From: Rhodococcus_G sp042879035
GTDB lineage: Bacteria > Actinomycetota > Actinomycetes > Mycobacteriales > Mycobacteriaceae
Reading direction: 5' to 3'
Length of the DNA stretch: 64,000 nucleotides
Assembly: GCF_042879035.1 (NCBI RefSeq)
Contig: NZ_JBIAOU010000013.1
Coordinates: forward strand, 78,594 to 142,593
A model generated the notes under the pieces. That model had not been told where the DNA came from. It made no database searches and saw only the letters and a list, made by a program, of their open reading frames with translations. The position numbers and the translations under genes are program-made. This document shows, piece after piece, positions 60,123 to 64,000 of this stretch (positions within the stretch are counted from its first letter, which is position 1; every line of letters starts with the position of its first letter).

Positions 60123-62759
60123 CTACCCGCGCCGGTCGGCGGAATCGGCGTGCCGATGGCGCAGCGAGTCCGCCAGCCCGATGCGGTCGGGGACGTCGAG
60201 TTTCGTGCAGGCTCGGTAGATGTGCCCCTCCACGGTGCGCACGGACACGACGAGGCGTTCGGCGATCTCCCGATTCGACATCCCGACGGCCACCATCGAG
60301 GCCACCTCGCGTTCCCGGCTCGTCAGCGGCAGCGGTCGGGCCGCCTCCAGGATCGCCGGGGTGACGGCGTGGTCGCACCGCTGCGCGAGTGAGTTCGCGG
60401 TCGCGGCGGCGTCGAGCGATTCGCGTCGCCGATCCCGACCCGAGTACACGACCGCGGCCTGCGCCGCGGCGTCGGCGGCGTCGAGGAGGGCGCCGATCCG
60501 CTCGAATTCCCGTGACACGACATAGAGTTCGTCACCATCCCCGGCAGCGAAGGCGGCGGCCTGCGCGGCGGCCAGCGGCACCACGACGCCGTCGCACCGC
60601 TCGGCGAGTTCGGCCAGCCGGGGCACCGTCGACGAATCCCCGAAGCGTGTGGCGAGGTGCAGGGCAGCGGCCTCGACGGCGAACTGCCCGGATTCGCGAG
60701 CGTTGTCGGCGGCGTCGGTGGCCGCGGCGATCGCCCTGGACGTCTCACCCTGCCCGGCGGCCTCCCACGCCCGGCCGATGTCGAACAGCGGACCGAACAC
60801 CGCCGTGTGGCGGCCTCGGCGCCGGGTTCCCGCCGCGACGATGTTCTTGGCGTCCTCCACCCGACCGAGCACCGAATACGCCTGCGCGAGAAACGGGTAC
60901 GCGGGGAAGACCCACGACGTCGCGGACCCGGTGTCGCCGACGGCCAGTGCCGCCGTCGCCTGCCCGAGACGTCGCGCCGCGTCCGCGAACCGCCCGCGCG
61001 CCAGGTCGACGGGCGCGCAGAGAATGGTGGCCTGTCCCCATCCGAGGTACTGGCCGGTCGCCCCCGCGTGATCGAGGTACATCCGGGCTCGACGGTCCGC
61101 GGCATCGAAGTCCCCGGTCAGCACCAGGGCCAGGATCGGCCCCATCGCCGCCGGGTACCGCATCAGCCCGTCGACCTTGTTCATCACGGCGTCCCCACGC
61201 GCCGCGACAGCGGCGACCTCGGAACCCCGCCCCTGCAACGCCAGCGCCATCGCGGCGGCGAACGTCGCCCACTCCTCCGCCCACGGTGCCGGGTTCTGCT
61301 CGGAAAGAATGGCTTCCGCGTCGGCGAGCCCCTCCTCGACACGGTTCTCGAACACCGCACAGGTCGCGCCGAGGGCACGGACCACGCTGACCGCCACGGG
61401 GTCGCGGACCCGCTGCCGGACCTCCGCGAGCACCGCGTCGGCGGTGGTGGTGTCCCCGGCCGCCCAGAACAGGTTCGAGATCCGCGTCACGCCCCAGCGG
61501 ACCAGTTGCCGTTCGTCGAGGGTGTCCGGGTCGAACCGACTCAGGGCCGTCTCGGCGTCGGCGACGCGCCCCTGCCAGAGTTGGGACCGGGCGAGCAGAT
61601 TCGCCGCACGGAACCCGCCGCCCCGATCGACCGCGGCTCGTGCCAGCCGTTCCCCGAGGGGAACGTTGGCGAGCGCAATCGCGTCCTTGGCCGCGGTGAC
61701 CAGCAGATCGGCGTCGACGGTCTGGTCACTGTCGAGGGCCAGTTCGGCAAGGCGGATCCGGTCGCTGGGCCCGGTGATCGGATGGGTCCGCAGGGCCTCG
61801 ACGAGGCTGCCGCGCAAGCGGCGGGCGGCGGCACGGCCGACGCGGCGCCGGACCACCTCGCCGAACATCGGGTGGGTGTGCCGGGCGTCGACCTTCGGTC
61901 CGTCCTCGACGATCTGGACGAGGCCGCGCTGCTCGGCGTCCTCCACCGCGTCCTCCCCGGCCAGGTCGACGAGGGTGTCGAGGGCCAGCGGTTCGCAGAA
62001 GGTGAGCAGTTCGAGCACCCGCATCACGTCGGACGGCAGGTGCTCGATGCGGTCCTCGAGCAGCGAGGCGAGCTCGGAGGTGATCGCCGCCCGCCCCCGC
62101 AGTTGCCACACCCCGCGCCGCTCCCGCAGGGTCCCGGCCTCCACTGCCCCCTCCACCAGGTGGTGCAGGAACAGCGCGTTACCGCCGGATGCCTCCCACA
62201 TCAGGTTCGCGCTCAATTCCTCCAGCGGAGCGCCGAGCGCCGACTCGATGAGCGTGACGCTCTGTTCACGGGTGAAGGGCGGCAGCTCCAGGCGCAGCAG
62301 GTGCCCGTCCTTCCACAGCGACTTGACGGCATCCGGCGTGGACTCGCCGCTGCGGACGGTCGCCACGATGTGCGCGGCTCGGTCGATCGCCAACTGGTGG
62401 AGGAAGGTCGCCGAGAGCTGGTCGAGCAGATGCGCGTCGTCGACCCCGATCACGACCCGGCCGCCGGTGCCGAGGAGGGCTTCACGTGCCGCCGACATGA
62501 ACGCGACCGGGTCCCGGGACGTGGAGGAGCTGACCAGGTGGGCGAACACCCCCAGCGGGATGCTGCGCGCGGATTCGGTGCCGGCGACCCAGCGCACCTC
62601 GCCGGGGATCGACTGCGTTGCCACGCGCGCGAGAGTGGTCTTGCCGACCCCGGCGTCGCCGGTCAGGACGACGCCGCAGGCACCGGTGTCGGAGGTCAGT
62701 GCGGCCTTGAGTGTGTCCAGCTCGAGCTGCCGCTGAATCAGCGGCCACGGCCGATCCAT
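60123..62759 (-). CDS. MalT/LAL-type LuxR regulator with AAA ATPase domain
   Basis: 878 residues. N-terminal ATPase with Walker A LTGDAGVGKTTLARVA (about 33-48) and VVIGVDDAHLLDQLSATFLH (Walker B), a long TPR-like central part and a C-terminal LuxR HTH (LTSREREVASMVAVGMSNRE, IAERLVVSVRTVEGHIYRA). Such large ATP-dependent activators respond to an inducer. Start ATG 62759 set by the leaderless -10 box. No metabolic neighbour that reveals its target. Confidence 0.92.
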   Translation of the reverse strand: MDRPWPLIQRQLELDTLKAALTSDTGACGVVLTGDAGVGKTTLARVATQSIPGEVRWVAGTESARSIPLGVFAHLVSSSTSRDPVAFMSAAREALLGTGGRVVIGVDDAHLLDQLSATFLHQLAIDRAAHIVATVRSGESTPDAVKSLWKDGHLLRLELPPFTREQSVTLIESALGAPLEELSANLMWEASGGNALFLHHLVEGAVEAGTLRERRGVWQLRGRAAITSELASLLEDRIEHLPSDVMRVLELLTFCEPLALDTLVDLAGEDAVEDAEQRGLVQIVEDGPKVDARHTHPMFGEVVRRRVGRAAARRLRGSLVEALRTHPITGPSDRIRLAELALDSDQTVDADLLVTAAKDAIALANVPLGERLARAAVDRGGGFRAANLLARSQLWQGRVADAETALSRFDPDTLDERQLVRWGVTRISNLFWAAGDTTTADAVLAEVRQRVRDPVAVSVVRALGATCAVFENRVEEGLADAEAILSEQNPAPWAEEWATFAAAMALALQGRGSEVAAVAARGDAVMNKVDGLMRYPAAMGPILALVLTGDFDAADRRARMYLDHAGATGQYLGWGQATILCAPVDLARGRFADAARRLGQATAALAVGDTGSATSWVFPAYPFLAQAYSVLGRVEDAKNIVAAGTRRRGRHTAVFGPLFDIGRAWEAAGQGETSRAIAAATDAADNARESGQFAVEAAALHLATRFGDSSTVPRLAELAERCDGVVVPLAAAQAAAFAAGDGDELYVVSREFERIGALLDAADAAAQAAVVYSGRDRRRESLDAAATANSLAQRCDHAVTPAILEAARPLPLTSREREVASMVAVGMSNREIAERLVVSVRTVEGHIYRACTKLDVPDRIGLADSLRHRHADSADRRG

Positions 62760-62766
62760 GTCCGAA

Positions 62767-62772
62767 ATCGTA
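62767..62772 (-). promoter_or_regulatory. Leaderless -10 box of the MalT-type regulator gene
   Basis: TACGAT on the minus strand, seven bases before ATG 62759. Confidence 0.6.
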
Positions 62773-62823
62773 TGCCTTGTGACGCCCCGAGTGCAGGAGG
62801 TTCGGACAGTCGACCGGTCCGGA

Positions 62824-63426
62824 TCAGACGACGGAGTCGCGGTCGATGTCCGTGACGTCGGCCGCTGCGGCTTCGAGCCGTCCGAACAGTTCGTCGACGC
62901 CGTGGCGGGAGGCGAATTCCAGTTCGGTGTCGGTGATCGGCACGGCCTGCAACCAGGTGGTGACGTCCTCTTCGCGGTCGACGAGGATCTCGAGGTCCGG
63001 CCAGATGAACGGGACCACCAGCAGGAGGTGCTTCGTGGTGCGGCCGGGGTCGGCCTCCTTGACCGCGTTCGGGACGATCGTGTTCGGGGTGACGTGGAAC
63101 GAGCCGGACGCGACCGCGAACGCGCACTGCGCGAGGACGTCGGCGAGGCCCCGGTAGTCGGAGCGTCCGACGGTGATCAGTTCGGTCCGGATGGGCCGGC
63201 CGTCGTCGGTGGTGACGTTCGTGGGGTACCGCACCAGGTCGAGCGTCGCGTACGACGCGTATCCCGGGCTTGGGCAGCCGTCGCCGACGGCGATGGACAC
63301 CTCGTCGGGTTCCTCTCCGTTCGCCTCCGGGTCGACCGCCGCCCGGTAGAGCAGCACCTGCGGTACCTCACCGAACACCTCGCCGATCCGGCGGGCGGCT
63401 TCCCTGATGTCATCGTGCGATTCCAT
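62824..63426 (-). CDS. Suppressor-of-fused (SUFU) domain protein
   Basis: 200 residues. EVPQVLLYRAAVDPEANGEE, PGYASYATLDLVRYP, RTELITVGRSDYRGLADVLA, HLLLVVPFIWPDLEILVDRE and WLQAVPITDTELEFASRHG follow the bacterial SUFU-domain pattern. In bacteria such proteins are common in toxin-immunity neighbourhoods, but no toxin gene is seen next to it. ATG 63426 with a leaderless -10 at 63435-63440. Confidence 0.83.
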   Translation of the reverse strand: MESHDDIREAARRIGEVFGEVPQVLLYRAAVDPEANGEEPDEVSIAVGDGCPSPGYASYATLDLVRYPTNVTTDDGRPIRTELITVGRSDYRGLADVLAQCAFAVASGSFHVTPNTIVPNAVKEADPGRTTKHLLLVVPFIWPDLEILVDREEDVTTWLQAVPITDTELEFASRHGVDELFGRLEAAAADVTDIDRDSVV

Positions 63427-63434
63427 GATGGGAC

Positions 63435-63440
63435 AGCCTA
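63435..63440 (-). promoter_or_regulatory. Leaderless -10 box of the SUFU gene
   Basis: TAGGCT on the minus strand, eight bases before ATG 63426. Confidence 0.6.
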
Positions 63441-63453
63441 GGCTCCGCGCCGC

Positions 63454-63900
63454 TCAGGCCAGGACGCGGGCGAGGGCCCGCCAACGACGCTGCCGGTACC
63501 GGAAGAGCAGGGCGGCGAACAGCTGGATCGGGATGCCGCGCCACCCGTCCTCGATCTCGACCTCGTCGGTGTAGCGGCACGAATTCTCGCCGGTGGGGGT
63601 GAAGGTGAGGCGATGGTTCCAGGTCCGGACCGGCCCGCCGTGTTCGTTCGTGTAGATCTCCGTGGGCCCGAGCCGGACGACGGTCAGGTGGTGCATCCAC
63701 GTCGGGACGACGCCGAACCACCACAGTCGGGCCGCTGCCTGCGCGCCGGGTTCGATGCGGTCGGGGAGATCCGGCGCGGGGATCCGCAGGATGGGCTGGA
63801 CCAGGTACCGGAACAGTTCGGGCTTCGTCGCGAGCGCACAGGCGGCGTCCGCCGACATCGGCAGCTCGGTCGTGACGGTGACCATGACCATGTCAGCCAT
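63454..63900 (-). CDS. SRPBCC-like protein
   Basis: 148 residues. MADMVMVTVTTELPMSADAA starts a Bet v1-like fold; HLTVVRLGPTEIYTNEHGG, TWNHRLTFTPTGENSCRYTD and EIEDGWRGIPIQLFAALLF follow as strands and the C-terminal helix. Resembles small ligand-binding or polyketide-cyclase-like proteins. ATG 63900; the frame continues upstream only as translated G/C runs. Separated from the SUFU gene by 27 nt. Confidence 0.75.
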   Translation of the reverse strand: MADMVMVTVTTELPMSADAACALATKPELFRYLVQPILRIPAPDLPDRIEPGAQAAARLWWFGVVPTWMHHLTVVRLGPTEIYTNEHGGPVRTWNHRLTFTPTGENSCRYTDEVEIEDGWRGIPIQLFAALLFRYRQRRWRALARVLA

Positions 63901-63902
63901 TA

Positions 63903-64000
63903 TGCGGCTTCGCCGCAGTGGTGGGGGGGGGGGGGGGGCGCCGCCCGCCCCCCCCCCCCCCCCGGCGCGCCCCCCCCCCGCCACCCCCCCCCCCCCCCCC
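63903..64000. repeat. AGTGGTG hairpin repeat, truncated copy 5 at right edge
   Basis: GCGGCTTCGCCGCAGTGGTG at 63904-63923, then only G and C runs to the end of the window. The left flank equals that of the gap at 24091-24108, including the small GCGG/CCGC hairpin. The right arm is not present, so the sequence quality fails here as at the two gaps. Confidence 0.7.

Noticed and set aside
60657..62855. Plus-strand frame of 732 residues opposite the MalT-type regulator
   Set aside because: Antisense shadow; the minus frame carries Walker and LuxR motifs.

Overview
The window is about 64 kb of GC-rich DNA from a mycolic-acid actinomycete, most likely Rhodococcus or a close Nocardiaceae relative. 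The basis is an antigen-85-type mycolyltransferase, a PknG/GlnH/GlnX module, two TPP riboswitches, many leaderless starts with a TAnnnT -10 box 6-8 nt upstream, and a backbone whose gene order I recognise from Mycobacterium tuberculosis Rv0408-Rv0440 (reversed here). No tRNA, rRNA, CRISPR array, insertion sequence or phage gene was seen.

Layout. 1-8.3 kb (mostly minus strand): a cut alpha/beta hydrolase, a DsrE protein, an HD/LuxR regulator, a mycolyltransferase, groEL under two CIRCE operators, a small secreted protein, a Tam-like methyltransferase, a HAD phosphatase and a 54-residue unannotated ORF. 8.5-12.9 kb (plus): SRPBCC protein, psd-pssA phospholipid genes and a Cdc48-like AAA ATPase. 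13-25.8 kb is an accessory block: DUF3089 hydrolase, PEP-mutase-like lyase, two AraC-regulator/hydrolase pairs, two large membrane proteins, a divergent TetR/DHA2 exporter pair, a decayed GMC (cholesterol-oxidase-like) oxidoreductase, an ASCH-like protein and a NUDIX hydrolase. 26-32.3 kb is a complete six-gene Mrp Na+/H+ antiporter operon in which every junction is a 4-nt overlap. 32.3-39.4 kb: PAP2 membrane phosphatase, a GCS2 ligase, sodC, LytR_C and DUF3263 genes (minus), then def, GNAT and xthA (plus).

39.4-50.1 kb: two tandem small GNAT genes, then thiamine synthesis. A TPP riboswitch precedes thiC-thiD, and a second TPP riboswitch on the other strand precedes thiO-thiS-thiG, with thiE divergent. 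Between the two thiamine halves lie a small membrane protein, an ABC-2 transporter and ppk2. A NUDIX protein with a PIN/NYN-like C-terminal half follows thiE. 50.2-58.4 kb: glnX-glnH-pknG (amino-acid sensing to kinase) converging on the pta-ackA operon. 58.5-64 kb: a surface or secreted protein with a PDLPDP repeat overlapping an unknown gene, a MalT-type LuxR regulator, a SUFU-domain protein and an SRPBCC-like protein.

The most distinctive non-coding signal is a hairpin repeat with AGTGGTG/CACCACT arms. Two intact copies are readable. Both internal N gaps and the degraded right end of the window carry the same arms and then collapse into long G and C runs, so the assembly appears to fail exactly at this element. 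Two other long intergenic hairpins occur between convergent or adjacent operons (38.5 kb and 55.0 kb).
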